Below, piece after piece: positions 1-8,052 of a stretch of 62,313 bases of DNA. The DNA comes from an uncultured Pelagibacteraceae bacterium. Its GTDB lineage: Bacteria > Pseudomonadota > Alphaproteobacteria > Pelagibacterales > Pelagibacteraceae. The DNA is taken from assembly GCA_902567045.1 (NCBI GenBank), contig CACFLJ010000008.1:1-62313 (forward strand). The letters run 5' to 3'. Position 1 is the stretch's first letter, and every line of letters starts with the position of its first letter. The position numbers and the translations under genes are program-made. The notes under the pieces were generated by a model. That model worked only from the letters and a program-made list of their open reading frames with translations. It was not told where the DNA came from and made no database searches.

Positions 1-222
1 CGTTATCCAATTTCCCTCATTATCTTTTGTAAAACTTGGATCTAATCTAAAGTCATGTGTAATCACAGGAATAAGATCTTTGGAAATCAAAATATCTGTT
101 TCGTATGCATTAATATTGTTTTTAAATAAATATTTAAAACTTTCTAGAGTATTTTCAGGAAGATCTCCTCTAGCGCCTCTATGGCCGTAAATTTTAATAT
201 AATTTGGCTTTGATAAAATCAA
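1..222 (-). CDS. ugpQ: glycerophosphodiester phosphodiesterase, N-terminal part (cut by window edge)
   Basis: The visible N-terminal 74 residues read YIKIYGHRGARGDLPENTLE followed by a segment ending in ITHDFRLDPSF, the start of the GDPD family TIM barrel. The GHRG and PENT motifs hold the catalytic His and the first metal-binding Glu. The family hydrolyses glycerophosphodiesters to sn-glycerol-3-phosphate and an alcohol. The frame is open back to a stop at 238-240, inside the end of the upstream ATPase gene. No ATG is available, so a TTG at 220-222 is the most likely start; this is inferred. It is the last visible gene of the ugp operon and would convert deacylated phospholipid headgroups into the Ugp substrate. 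The C-terminal part lies outside the window. No export signal is visible, which suggests a cytoplasmic enzyme. Confidence 0.85.
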   Translation of the reverse strand, partial: MILSKPNYIKIYGHRGARGDLPENTLESFKYLFKNNINAYETDILISKDLIPVITHDFRLDPSFTKDNEGNWIT

Positions 223-224
223 AA

Positions 225-1277
225 TTAATTTACTCGATTACCATTAGATTTATCAAAAACATAATAATTGTTATCATTTATGTTCAAAGATAATTTACTT
301 CCTTTTTTAATAATTTGACTTCCAGGACATCTAAAACAAAAATCTTTTTTATTTTTTATTTCTCCATAAATCAAATTATCTGAACCTAATTGTTCTACCA
401 GATCTACAGATAAATTTATTAAACCTTTATCAGTTTGCGACATATGCTCTGGTCTAATTCCTAATATAACTGGTCCATTAAAATCACTTGTAACATTATT
501 AATTTCAAAACCTTCTGAAGTAAGAGTTTTATTTTTTAATTCTCCTTCAAGAAAATTCATCTGAGGCGAACCTATAAATCCTGCGACAAACATAGATTTA
601 GGATTATTATAAATTTCTATCGGTGTTCCAAGCTGCTCAATAAGGCCATTATTTATTACTGCCAGTCTATCAGCTAAGGTCATAGCTTCTACTTGGTCAT
701 GAGTTACAAATATACTTGTAACTCCAACTTTTTGCTGAAGTTTTTTTATTTCAAGCCTCATTTGTATTCTTAGTTTTGCATCTAAATTAGATAATGGCTC
801 ATCAAATAAAAATATTTTAGGATTTCTTACAATAGCTCTTCCCATGGCAACTCTCTGCCTTTGACCTCCTGACAACATGGATGGTTTTCTTTGCAAGTAT
901 TCAGAAATTTGTAATAGCTTTGCTGCCTCATTAACTTTTTTTTCAATATCTTCTTTTGAAATACCTCTATTTTTTAATCCGTAAGCCAAATTGTTGTAAA
1001 CATTCATATGAGGATAGAGTGCATAATTCTGAAAAACCATCGCAACATCTCTCTCTGAGGGGTCAACTTTATTAATTAATATTCCATCAAGATTTATATA
1101 ACCTTCAGTTATGTCTTCTAACCCGGCAATCATTCTTAAAAGAGTAGATTTTCCACATCCGCTTGGTCCAACAAAAACCATGAATTCACCATTTTCTACA
1201 TTCATACTTGTCTCATGAACAGCTTTAGTTCCGTTTGGATAGATTTTAGTAACTTTATTTAATTCTAAAAAACTCAT
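225..1277 (-). CDS. ugpC: sn-glycerol-3-phosphate ABC transporter ATPase UgpC
   Basis: A 350-residue ATPase of the MalK/UgpC type. Walker [10 protein letters not shown] is at residues 37-45, the Q-loop glutamine near 83, the signature LSGGQRQR from 135, Walker B FLFDEP near 156-161 and the switch histidine near 193. A C-terminal OB-fold regulatory domain of about 110 residues carries the family motif GIRPEH. It would energise import through the UgpA/UgpE permeases. It starts directly after the upstream permease stop, and the glycerophosphodiesterase follows with overlap. Family knowledge: MalK-like ATPases are shared among sugar importers, so the specificity is taken from the neighbouring ugpB and permease genes rather than from this protein. 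Confidence 0.93.
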   Translation of the reverse strand: MSFLELNKVTKIYPNGTKAVHETSMNVENGEFMVFVGPSGCGKSTLLRMIAGLEDITEGYINLDGILINKVDPSERDVAMVFQNYALYPHMNVYNNLAYGLKNRGISKEDIEKKVNEAAKLLQISEYLQRKPSMLSGGQRQRVAMGRAIVRNPKIFLFDEPLSNLDAKLRIQMRLEIKKLQQKVGVTSIFVTHDQVEAMTLADRLAVINNGLIEQLGTPIEIYNNPKSMFVAGFIGSPQMNFLEGELKNKTLTSEGFEINNVTSDFNGPVILGIRPEHMSQTDKGLINLSVDLVEQLGSDNLIYGEIKNKKDFCFRCPGSQIIKKGSKLSLNINDNNYYVFDKSNGNRVN

Positions 1278-2129
1278 TTATTTCTCTGTTTGAATTAATC
1301 CTTTTATGAACCATTTTTGCAAAAATACTACCACTAAAACTGGGGGGATCATTGATAAAATAATATAAGCAAATCTCTCTGCTGTTCTTGGTAAAGCAAC
1401 TCCCTCATAACTTTCAGTAAATATAATTTTCATTCCCATAACTACAGTCCAATATTCCTCACTTGTAGTCATTATTAACGGCCATAAATATTGACTATAT
1501 CCATATACAAACATGAATATAAACATCGCTGCAATCATTGTTTTAGATAATGGAACTAGAAAATCTATAAAAAATCTCCAACTATTTGCACCATCTAATT
1601 TTGCTGATTCAAGTAATTCATCAGGAATAGTTTTATAAAACTGTCTAAAAAAAAACGTAGCGGTGGCTGATGCAACCAATGGAAGAACAAGACCTGTGTA
1701 AGAATTAGTTAAACCTAAATCTGATACAATCTTATAACTTGGAAAAATCCTAACCTCCAGAGGCACAAGTAAAGTAATAAAGATTAACCAAAAAATCGGT
1801 ACAGCAAATTTGAATCTAAAATAAACTAAAGCATAAGCTGACATTGCTGAGATAATTACTTTAAGAGTTGCAATTCCCAAAGCCATTATAAAGCTATTTA
1901 TAAACATTTTTGCAGCAGTCACTTCCTCTGACCAACCACCCTTCTCATTTAAAACTTCGTTATAATTTCTTGTTAATTGATCGCCAAGACCAAATTGCAT
2001 TCCCTCTTTTAAAATAGTTATAGTATCGTGGGTAGAGCTAGCAAATGATAACCAAATCGGAATTACCATTAATAAAACACCTAGTATAAGTACAATGTGT
2101 GCTAAAATTTGTGAAAATTTAATTTTCAT
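1278..2129 (-). CDS. ugpE: glycerol-3-phosphate ABC permease, UgpE family (copy 1)
   Basis: A 283-residue inner-membrane permease with about six membrane segments, beginning with an N-terminal helix at roughly residues 8-28. The EAA loop that docks on the ATPase begins at residue 171 (ELLESAKLDGANSW). It is the second subunit type of CUT1-class importers (MalG/UgpE family). It overlaps the upstream paralogue by 4 bases and abuts ugpC. The neighbouring gene 2126-2947 is a full paralogue: residues 160-217 differ at only four positions, while the ends are much more divergent. Which copy pairs with UgpA, or whether both do, cannot be told from sequence. Confidence 0.88.
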   Translation of the reverse strand: MKIKFSQILAHIVLILGVLLMVIPIWLSFASSTHDTITILKEGMQFGLGDQLTRNYNEVLNEKGGWSEEVTAAKMFINSFIMALGIATLKVIISAMSAYALVYFRFKFAVPIFWLIFITLLVPLEVRIFPSYKIVSDLGLTNSYTGLVLPLVASATATFFFRQFYKTIPDELLESAKLDGANSWRFFIDFLVPLSKTMIAAMFIFMFVYGYSQYLWPLIMTTSEEYWTVVMGMKIIFTESYEGVALPRTAERFAYIILSMIPPVLVVVFLQKWFIKGLIQTEK

Positions 2130-2947
2130 TTGTCCTGAAAGATCCCTTTAATAAAATATTTTTGTAATACAATTATGATTAATACTGGTGGTATCATTGA
2201 CATGATGACAAATGCAAATTTGTTAACGATTGATCCAGACATCATCTTTAATCCCATGACAACAGTCCAATATTGTTCAGAAGAAGTTACTAATATCGGC
2301 CATAAATATTGATTATAACCGAATACAAACATAAATATGAACATTGCAACAATCATTGTTTTTGACAATGGCACTAAAAAGTCAATAAAAAATCTCCAAG
2401 TATTTGCGCCATCTAATTTTGCTGATTCAAGTAATTCATCAGGTATAGTTTTATAAAACTGCCTAAAAAATAAAGTAGCTATAGCAGAAGCTGAAATTGG
2501 AATAATTAGTCCCCAATATGAGTTTACTAAGTTAAGTGTAGACATAACAGAATAGGTAGGAAAAATTCTTAACTCCAGAGGGACTAGTATAGTAATAAAA
2601 ATTATCCAAAATAATAATGTTGCATATTTCACTCTAAAATAAACTAAGACATATGCAGTCATAAGAGATGAAATAACTGATAAAAACGCAACTCCAGTTG
2701 CCATTAAAAAACTATTTAAAAACATCTTTAATGCAGTAATTTCTTTAAAAAAACCACCCTCATATAATAAAACTTTTGTATAATTCTCTAAAAACTTATC
2801 TCCTAAAAAAAATTGAAGACCTTGGGTATTAATAATCAAAGCTGTATGAGTTGAGCTTGCAAAAATTAACCACACAGGGATTATCATAATAAAAATGCCT
2901 ATCAAAAGAATTAAATGAGAAAAGTTTGATGAAAAATATCTAATCAT
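2126..2947 (-). CDS. ugpE: glycerol-3-phosphate ABC permease, UgpE family (copy 2)
   Basis: A 273-residue permease homologous along its length to the next gene, alignable without gaps over about the first 230 residues. It has the same six-segment plan and a nearly identical EAA loop starting at residue 171. It lacks a roughly ten-residue stretch near residues 240-250 that copy 1 has. It lies between ugpA (one base away) and copy 1 (4-base overlap), so both copies are surely in one transcript. Canonical ugp operons have one ugpA and one ugpE. The extra copy could form an alternative heterodimer with another substrate range, or could be redundant; neither is shown here. Confidence 0.85.
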   Translation of the reverse strand: MIRYFSSNFSHLILLIGIFIMIIPVWLIFASSTHTALIINTQGLQFFLGDKFLENYTKVLLYEGGFFKEITALKMFLNSFLMATGVAFLSVISSLMTAYVLVYFRVKYATLLFWIIFITILVPLELRIFPTYSVMSTLNLVNSYWGLIIPISASAIATLFFRQFYKTIPDELLESAKLDGANTWRFFIDFLVPLSKTMIVAMFIFMFVFGYNQYLWPILVTSSEQYWTVVMGLKMMSGSIVNKFAFVIMSMIPPVLIIIVLQKYFIKGIFQDK

Positions 2948-2948
2948 T

Positions 2949-3827
2949 TTAATTGTAATGTATTTTCCCTTCTATGTATCTAAATTGAAAAATTGTAATA
3001 ACTAAAACAATCAACATCATCATAATTGATTGAGCACCAGCACTTCCTAAGTCTAACCCCCTAAATCCGTCCATGTAGGCTTTATAAACAAGAGTTCTTG
3101 TTTCACCTGAGGGTGCGCCAATTGTTGTAGTGTCAATTATTCCAAAAGTATCAAAAAAAGCATAAGTTATATTGATAATGATTAAAAAGAAAGTTGTGGG
3201 CATCAATAGAGGGAAAGTGATTGTCCAAAATCTTCTGAAACTACTTTTACAATCAATTATCGATGCTTCAATGACAGATTTTTGTATTGCTTGAAGACCG
3301 GCTAAGAAGAAAATAAAATTAGCACTTATTTGTTTCCATGATCCTGCTATTAATAAGTAGATATAAGAATCAAAAACACTTTCATACCAATTAAAACCCC
3401 ATAAATCATTAAATAGATGATACAATAATCCAAATCTTTCACTAAAAAAATAATTTGCCATAACACCCACTACAGCTGGCGCAATAGCATAAGGCCAAAT
3501 CAAAAGAGTTTTGTAGGCACTTTTTCCATGCATTACATTATTGGCATTTACAGCAAGTAACAATCCAATGGCTCCTGTGACAAGTGTTATCACAAAGCTA
3601 TAAATAATAGTAAACTTAAAAGCTATAAAATAAGCTGGGTCATCAAAAATAAATAAAAAATTATCAAACCATACAAATTGTCTTCCAAATCCAAATGCAT
3701 CTTGCATGGTAAATGCATCTCTAAAAGTTTGTATTATTGGCCAATATAAAAATATTAATAAAATACCTAGCTGTGGTGCTAAAAAAAAATACTGTGAATA
3801 GTTTGATTTAAACTGAACTTTTTTCAT
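2949..3827 (-). CDS. ugpA: glycerol-3-phosphate ABC permease UgpA
   Basis: A 292-residue permease of the MalF/UgpA type with about six membrane segments. The EAA loop is recognisable near residue 190 as EASIIDCKSSFRRFWTITFP. UgpA pairs with UgpE to form the translocation channel in the inner membrane. It is the first permease gene after ugpB, separated by 49 bases that hold a 13-base-pair hairpin. One base separates it from the next permease. No good Shine-Dalgarno sequence precedes the ATG; the upstream bases form the 3' arm of the hairpin. The assignment is firm at family level, and the specificity comes from context. Confidence 0.9.
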   Translation of the reverse strand: MKKVQFKSNYSQYFFLAPQLGILLIFLYWPIIQTFRDAFTMQDAFGFGRQFVWFDNFLFIFDDPAYFIAFKFTIIYSFVITLVTGAIGLLLAVNANNVMHGKSAYKTLLIWPYAIAPAVVGVMANYFFSERFGLLYHLFNDLWGFNWYESVFDSYIYLLIAGSWKQISANFIFFLAGLQAIQKSVIEASIIDCKSSFRRFWTITFPLLMPTTFFLIIINITYAFFDTFGIIDTTTIGAPSGETRTLVYKAYMDGFRGLDLGSAGAQSIMMMLIVLVITIFQFRYIEGKIHYN

Positions 3828-3830
3828 ATA

Positions 3831-3868
3831 ATAAATAAGGAGGTTATATTAATACCCTCCTTATTTAT
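3831..3868 (-). terminator. hairpin between ugpB and ugpA (attenuator or mRNA stabiliser)
   Basis: The perfect 13-base arms ATAAATAAGGAGG (3831-3843) and CCTCCTTATTTAT (3856-3868) surround a 12-base loop. In the minus-strand transcript the hairpin lies just after the ugpB stop and runs into the ugpA start. There is no clean U-tract, so it is more likely an mRNA-stabilising or partially terminating element that leaves more ugpB than permease message. That role is inferred. Confidence 0.6.
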
Positions 3869-3876
3869 ATTATTTT

Positions 3877-5184
3877 TTAAAGAGTCTTAGCAAATTGTTT
3901 TAACAATTTAGCTGCACCCTTATCCATGTTCTTTAATCCTTTTTCGATTGATATTTTGCCATTTAACATTGGCTCAACATTTTCGTAAATTACTTCACGA
4001 ATTTGAGGCCAGTTACCAGCTCTATATCCACCAGGAATAGTTGAACCTTCTAAGCTTAATTGTTCACCAACAGCTTTGTGATATGGAGAAGCTCTATAAA
4101 AGTTTATAGTTTCAGCTAATTCTATACCACCTTTAGTTACAGCAGAATAACCTGTCATGTTGTGATAGTATAAATCCATTTCAGGAGAACCCATAAATTC
4201 GATGAATTTAGCAAGTCCTTTATACTCTTCTTCTGTATGACCATTTAAGATCCAGTTTGCTGCGCCACCAATAAATGTTGGATACTCTTTGCCACCAGTT
4301 ACTGAATCCCAATAAGGAATATGATTAACTGTAAAATTTGGAACAACACCTTTCATTCCACCAAATGATGCAGCAGATCCAAACCAAAAAGCAGCCTCAC
4401 CTGCTATAAATGGTGCTTGATTATCTCCCCAAGCTCTTCCTTTATAGGCGTAGAGACCTTTTTCGTACCATTCTTTTACTTTTTTCCAATGATAAACAAA
4501 TGCATCTGTTTCAGCAAATAAAGTTTTTGTCGGAACAGCATCGTAACCATTGTTTCCATCTGTCATAAGTAGATTATGTCTTGAAAAGAAATTTTCTGTC
4601 CAGATCCAAGGAGAGTGACTTTGAACTAAAGGAATATATCCAGCAGCTTTAATTTTTGGAGCCATAGCCTCAAATTCTTCATAAGTTTTTGGAACTGATT
4701 CTATTCCTACTTCTTTCAATATGTCCATATTTGCATACATTAAGCAAGTTGAACTATTAAAAGGAACACCTATCATTTTTCCATCAGAGTCAGCATAGAA
4801 GTTTTTAATTCCAGGAATATAATTATCTGCATCTACTTTAATTCCATATTTCTCAGCCATATCTTCAAAACCAATAACAACGCCATTTTTAACTTGGGCT
4901 ACCATAATTGCAGCACCAGCATCGTAAACCTGTGAATAATGTGGTTGGTCTCCTGCTCTAAATGCAGCTATAGTTGCCGCCATGTTATCTTCATAACTTC
5001 CTTTACCTGTAGGAATGACGGTGTATTCATCTTGTGAAGCATTAAATCTATTTGCAATTTCAATAATTACATCACCAAGAAATCCACTATTTCCATACCA
5101 CCAATGAATTTCTGTCTTTGAATAACTGTGTGATGTAAAGGAGAAAGTAAATAGAATTGTTAAAACACTCAATATTTTTTTCAT
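3877..5184 (-). CDS. ugpB: glycerol-3-phosphate-binding periplasmic protein UgpB
   Basis: A 435-residue solute-binding protein of family 1 with a signal peptide at residues 1-22 (MKKILSVLTILFTFSFTSHS, then YSK). The mature N-terminus has the UgpB-like IHWWYG segment. Later features typical of UgpB are the MYANMDILKEVG stretch and the C-terminal FYRASPYHKAVGEQL. UgpB binds sn-glycerol-3-phosphate and glycerophosphodiesters in the periplasm. It is the first gene of the operon ugpB-ugpA-ugpE2-ugpE1-ugpC-ugpQ and is divergent from glpD across 139 bases that carry a candidate PhoB site. A hairpin follows the stop. Confidence 0.92.
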   Translation of the reverse strand: MKKILSVLTILFTFSFTSHSYSKTEIHWWYGNSGFLGDVIIEIANRFNASQDEYTVIPTGKGSYEDNMAATIAAFRAGDQPHYSQVYDAGAAIMVAQVKNGVVIGFEDMAEKYGIKVDADNYIPGIKNFYADSDGKMIGVPFNSSTCLMYANMDILKEVGIESVPKTYEEFEAMAPKIKAAGYIPLVQSHSPWIWTENFFSRHNLLMTDGNNGYDAVPTKTLFAETDAFVYHWKKVKEWYEKGLYAYKGRAWGDNQAPFIAGEAAFWFGSAASFGGMKGVVPNFTVNHIPYWDSVTGGKEYPTFIGGAANWILNGHTEEEYKGLAKFIEFMGSPEMDLYYHNMTGYSAVTKGGIELAETINFYRASPYHKAVGEQLSLEGSTIPGGYRAGNWPQIREVIYENVEPMLNGKISIEKGLKNMDKGAAKLLKQFAKTL

Positions 5185-5230
5185 TGTACCCCTTTTGTTA
5201 ATTTATAATTTTTAATGAATAAATTATATA

Positions 5231-5248
5231 TGTTAAAGTATCGTTAAA
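5231..5248 (-). promoter_or_regulatory. candidate PhoB box upstream of ugpB
   Basis: On the minus strand the bases read TTTAACGATACTTTAACA, two TTTAAC units exactly 11 bases apart. This is the spacing of PHO boxes, two 7-base repeats with a 4-base spacer. TATAAT follows immediately at 5223-5228. The same unit occurs upstream of pstS, phnX and plcP. The region is AT-rich, so chance cannot be excluded. Confidence 0.45.
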
Positions 5249-5323
5249 TTTTGATTACTTAAATGTAAAAATATATAATGTTTCTAAAAGAGGTTGTATA
5301 TTTTAAAACAAATCATAATTTAA

Positions 5324-6475
5324 ATGTCTAAAATATTCGATTTATTCATAATAGGTGGCGGTATAAACGGTGCAGGTATTGCAAGGGATGCTGCGGGTAG
5401 AGGTTTATCAGTTTGTTTAGCTGACAAAGGTGAGATTGGTGGAGCAACTTCATCCTGGTCAACAAAATTAATACATGGTGGTCTTCGTTATTTAGAAAAT
5501 TATGAATTCAAATTAGTTAGAGAATCTTTAAAAGAAAGAGAAATTGTTTATAAAATTGCTAAACATATTTCAAAACCCATTCCTTTTATAATTCCTTATG
5601 CAGATAAAATTCGACCAGCCTGGTTAATTAAAATTGGTTTATTTTTGTACGATAATTTAGGTGGCAAAAGTAATATACCAAAATCAAAAACATTTGATCT
5701 TAGAAAAAAATTTTCAAATATTCTTAAAGAAAAATACAAAACCGGTTTTCAATATTTTGATATACAAATTGACGATAAAAAATTAACGAAATTAAATACC
5801 AAAGATGCAAAAAGAAATAACGCTAAAATACTAGAATACAACAAAGTTAAAAAAGCTGAAATTATTGGCAATGAATGGATTATTAGTCTTGAAAATGGTG
5901 AAAAAGTAAAGTCAAAAATTTTGATTAATGCATCTGGACCATGGATAAATGAAACCTTAAATAAAAATATAAAAATTAAATCTAAGAAAAAAATTAGATT
6001 GGTTAAAGGAAGTCATATTATTACAAAAAAATTGTACAAAGAAAATGTTGCGTTCACATTTCAAAATACTGATAAAAGAATAATATTTGTAATACCTTAC
6101 AAAGGGAAGTTTTCTTTAATTGGAACAACTGAAGAAGAGGTGAAATCACCTGAAAATAAAGGAATATCAAAAAAAGAAATTAGATATTTAATTAGTTCAG
6201 TAAATAATTACTTAAAAAAACAAATAACATCAAAGGACATCGTAGATACATATTCTGGGATAAGACCTCTAATTGAAGATTTTAAAACAGCCTCAAAAGT
6301 CACAAGAGACTATGTTTTTGATCTAAAAATTATAAAAAAATTACCTTTATTGAATATTTATGGAGGAAAACTTACCACCTACAGAAAATTGTCTGAAAAA
6401 GTCCTTATTGATCTTGAAAAATTTTTACCTAAAACAAAAAAAGGTCCATGGACACACAAAAAGAAGCTTTTTTAA
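5324..6475 (+). CDS. glpD: FAD-dependent glycerol-3-phosphate dehydrogenase, short form
   Basis: A 383-residue protein starting with the FAD-binding dinucleotide fold IIGGGINGAGIARDAAGRGL (residues 9-28), followed by the GlpD signature STKLIHGGLRYLEN. The DAO domain continues to IYGGKLTTYRKLSE near the end. The enzyme oxidises sn-glycerol-3-phosphate to dihydroxyacetone phosphate and passes electrons to quinone at the membrane. Canonical GlpD is about 500 residues; here the protein stops just after the DAO domain, so the C-terminal helical domain of roughly 120 residues is absent. No remnant fits in the 38 bases to the next gene. Being divergent from ugpB, it is placed to consume the imported glycerol-3-phosphate. 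Confidence 0.9.
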   Translation: MSKIFDLFIIGGGINGAGIARDAAGRGLSVCLADKGEIGGATSSWSTKLIHGGLRYLENYEFKLVRESLKEREIVYKIAKHISKPIPFIIPYADKIRPAWLIKIGLFLYDNLGGKSNIPKSKTFDLRKKFSNILKEKYKTGFQYFDIQIDDKKLTKLNTKDAKRNNAKILEYNKVKKAEIIGNEWIISLENGEKVKSKILINASGPWINETLNKNIKIKSKKKIRLVKGSHIITKKLYKENVAFTFQNTDKRIIFVIPYKGKFSLIGTTEEEVKSPENKGISKKEIRYLISSVNNYLKKQITSKDIVDTYSGIRPLIEDFKTASKVTRDYVFDLKIIKKLPLLNIYGGKLTTYRKLSEKVLIDLEKFLPKTKKGPWTHKKKLF

Positions 6476-6513
6476 TTTCCACAGTCTTAAAAAATGCTTT
6501 TCATTAAGTAATT

Positions 6514-7308
6514 TTATTTAATTCTGGTTTGAATTATTTTGATAATTTTAGGTAAATCTTTAATTGTATCTATTACATAGTGAGCGCCTACTTTCTTAAA
6601 TTTATTCTTGATCTTTTTTCTAAATTTAGTTTTATCTTTAAAAGAAAGTCTATTAAATTCGACTTCTGTTTTACCAAATTCATTACCTGAAAATATAACA
6701 CCCACTACCCACATCCCAGCATTTACTCCCTCTAACAATCCAGGAATAGTGTCATCAACTTTTATACAATTTGATCCCTTGGTAATATTTAATTCAGAAA
6801 AAATTTTATATATTATTTCAGCTGAGGGTCTTCCAATTTTTGTGTATGAGGAACTATATGACACATCAGGTATAAATCTTTGTTTTTTTAGTTCTGGCAA
6901 TATAACATTTAGAATTTCTTCCGAATATCCAGTATTGATTCCTATTTTTATTTTTTTGTTTTTTATAAAATCTAAAGTTTTTTTACTCCCTGAAATAAAT
7001 TTTGAATGTTTATTAATTATTTTTTTTAATTCTGGATTAAAAAGTTTAAACAATTTATCAATATCTTTATCTGTTGGTTTTGATTTAAATTTTTTTTTCC
7101 ACTGCGAATTAATTTTTCTTGTTGTCAGTAATGCTTTTATATGGGCTCGTTTTTCGATACCCATTGGTCCTATGGCTTGTTTTCGGGTAATTTTAATTCC
7201 AAACCTATCAAATAATTCAATAAGAACTTGAGATGGTGCAATGCTTCCAAAATCTATTAATGTACCAGCTAAATCAAATACTATTGCTTCTATATTGGAA
7301 TTTTTCAT
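6514..7308 (-). CDS. phnX: phosphonoacetaldehyde hydrolase (phosphonatase), HAD family
   Basis: A 264-residue HAD hydrolase. The nucleophile Asp12 lies in VFDLAGTLIDFG, where the family usually has DWAGT. The motif GPMGIEKRAHIKALL places Lys53 where phosphonatases form the Schiff base with phosphonoacetaldehyde; ordinary HAD phosphatases lack it. The later segments SYSSSYTKIGRPSAEIIY, VDDTIPGLLEGVNAGMW and the ending AHYVIDTIKDLP also follow PhnX. The reaction releases phosphate and acetaldehyde from phosphonoacetaldehyde, the transamination product of 2-aminoethylphosphonate. The usual partner aminotransferase phnW is not in the window. It is convergent with glpD; a candidate PhoB site lies about 117 bases upstream of its start. 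Confidence 0.85.
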   Translation of the reverse strand: MKNSNIEAIVFDLAGTLIDFGSIAPSQVLIELFDRFGIKITRKQAIGPMGIEKRAHIKALLTTRKINSQWKKKFKSKPTDKDIDKLFKLFNPELKKIINKHSKFISGSKKTLDFIKNKKIKIGINTGYSEEILNVILPELKKQRFIPDVSYSSSYTKIGRPSAEIIYKIFSELNITKGSNCIKVDDTIPGLLEGVNAGMWVVGVIFSGNEFGKTEVEFNRLSFKDKTKFRKKIKNKFKKVGAHYVIDTIKDLPKIIKIIQTRIK

Positions 7309-7423
7309 ATTTTTTTTCGAATCTTTTAATTAGAATCTCATATTAGAAATTAATTTTATCTTTAATTGAATAAAAACTCTGATTTTGTTGCAATTTATAT
7401 TGATTTTAACTTGTTTTATTAAT

Positions 7424-7451
7424 GTTACAAAAATATTACATATTTATTACA
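7424..7451 (-). promoter_or_regulatory. triple 11-base direct repeat, candidate PhoB site between phnX and TPR gene
   Basis: TTACA occurs at 7425, 7436 and 7447, exactly 11 bases apart. On the minus strand the units read TGTAATAAATA, TGTAATATTTT and TGTAACATTAA, matching the unit upstream of pstS. The orientation suits phnX. The last copy touches the ATG of the TPR gene at 7453, so a bound regulator would cover that start. A PhoB role is inferred. Confidence 0.45.
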
Positions 7452-7452
7452 T

Positions 7453-8004
7453 ATGCAGAAAATATTAAATTTCTTGTTGGTAATTGCAACAATATGTTTG
7501 AATTCACCAGCAAAAGCAAATGAGTTAGATTTAAACAAACTTTTGAGTAAGTTAAAAGATTGTAACACACAAAGTGATGCAAAAATTTTAGAAAAAAGCA
7601 TATGGAATTTGTGGGAAACACATCCATCTAATTTTCAATTAACTATTGATTTGAAAGAAGGCTCAAGACTAGTTCAAAATGGAAATTATATAAGAGCATA
7701 TAGGATTTTTAGTAAAATTATAGAAAAAGATCCTAGTTGGGCTGAAGCTTGGAATAGACGTGCAACATCTTTATATTTTATGGGTAAGTATAAAAAATCA
7801 CTTAGAGATATTGATATGGTCTTAAAACTTGAAAGCAGGCATTTCGGTGCTCTAATTGGAAAAGGACAAGTATACATGGAAATGAAAGATTACGAAAAAG
7901 CCTACACTAGTTATTTAGAAGCTTCATATATAAACCCAATGAATACTGATACAATAAATCAAATAAACAAAGTCTCTAAATTAATTAAAGAAAAAACAAT
8001 ATAA
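7453..8004 (+). CDS. exported TPR-repeat protein
   Basis: A 183-residue protein with a signal peptide (MQKILNFLLVIATICLNSPA, then KANEL). Three tetratricopeptide-like repeats run from about residue 72 to 175: GSRLVQNGNYIRAYRIFSK, WNRRATSLYFMGKYKKSLRD and GKGQVYMEMKDYEKAYTSYL. TPR proteins are protein-interaction scaffolds; this one would act in the periplasm, and its partner is unknown. The ATG directly abuts a triple 11-base repeat and has no room for a normal Shine-Dalgarno sequence, so the transcript may be leaderless. Because the signal peptide begins at this Met, the start still looks right. The broken NUDIX gene follows 48 bases downstream and may be co-transcribed. Confidence 0.8.
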   Translation: MQKILNFLLVIATICLNSPAKANELDLNKLLSKLKDCNTQSDAKILEKSIWNLWETHPSNFQLTIDLKEGSRLVQNGNYIRAYRIFSKIIEKDPSWAEAWNRRATSLYFMGKYKKSLRDIDMVLKLESRHFGALIGKGQVYMEMKDYEKAYTSYLEASYINPMNTDTINQINKVSKLIKEKTI

Positions 8005-8052
8005 TTACTTTATCTGTAAAATATCTTTAATATTATTAAAATATAATAACTT

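Noticed and set aside
6608..7231. A 207-codon open frame on the plus strand opposite phnX
   Set aside because: It is hydrophobic and low in information, has no ribosome-binding site and mirrors the phnX codons. phnX has clear family motifs, so this is an antisense shadow.
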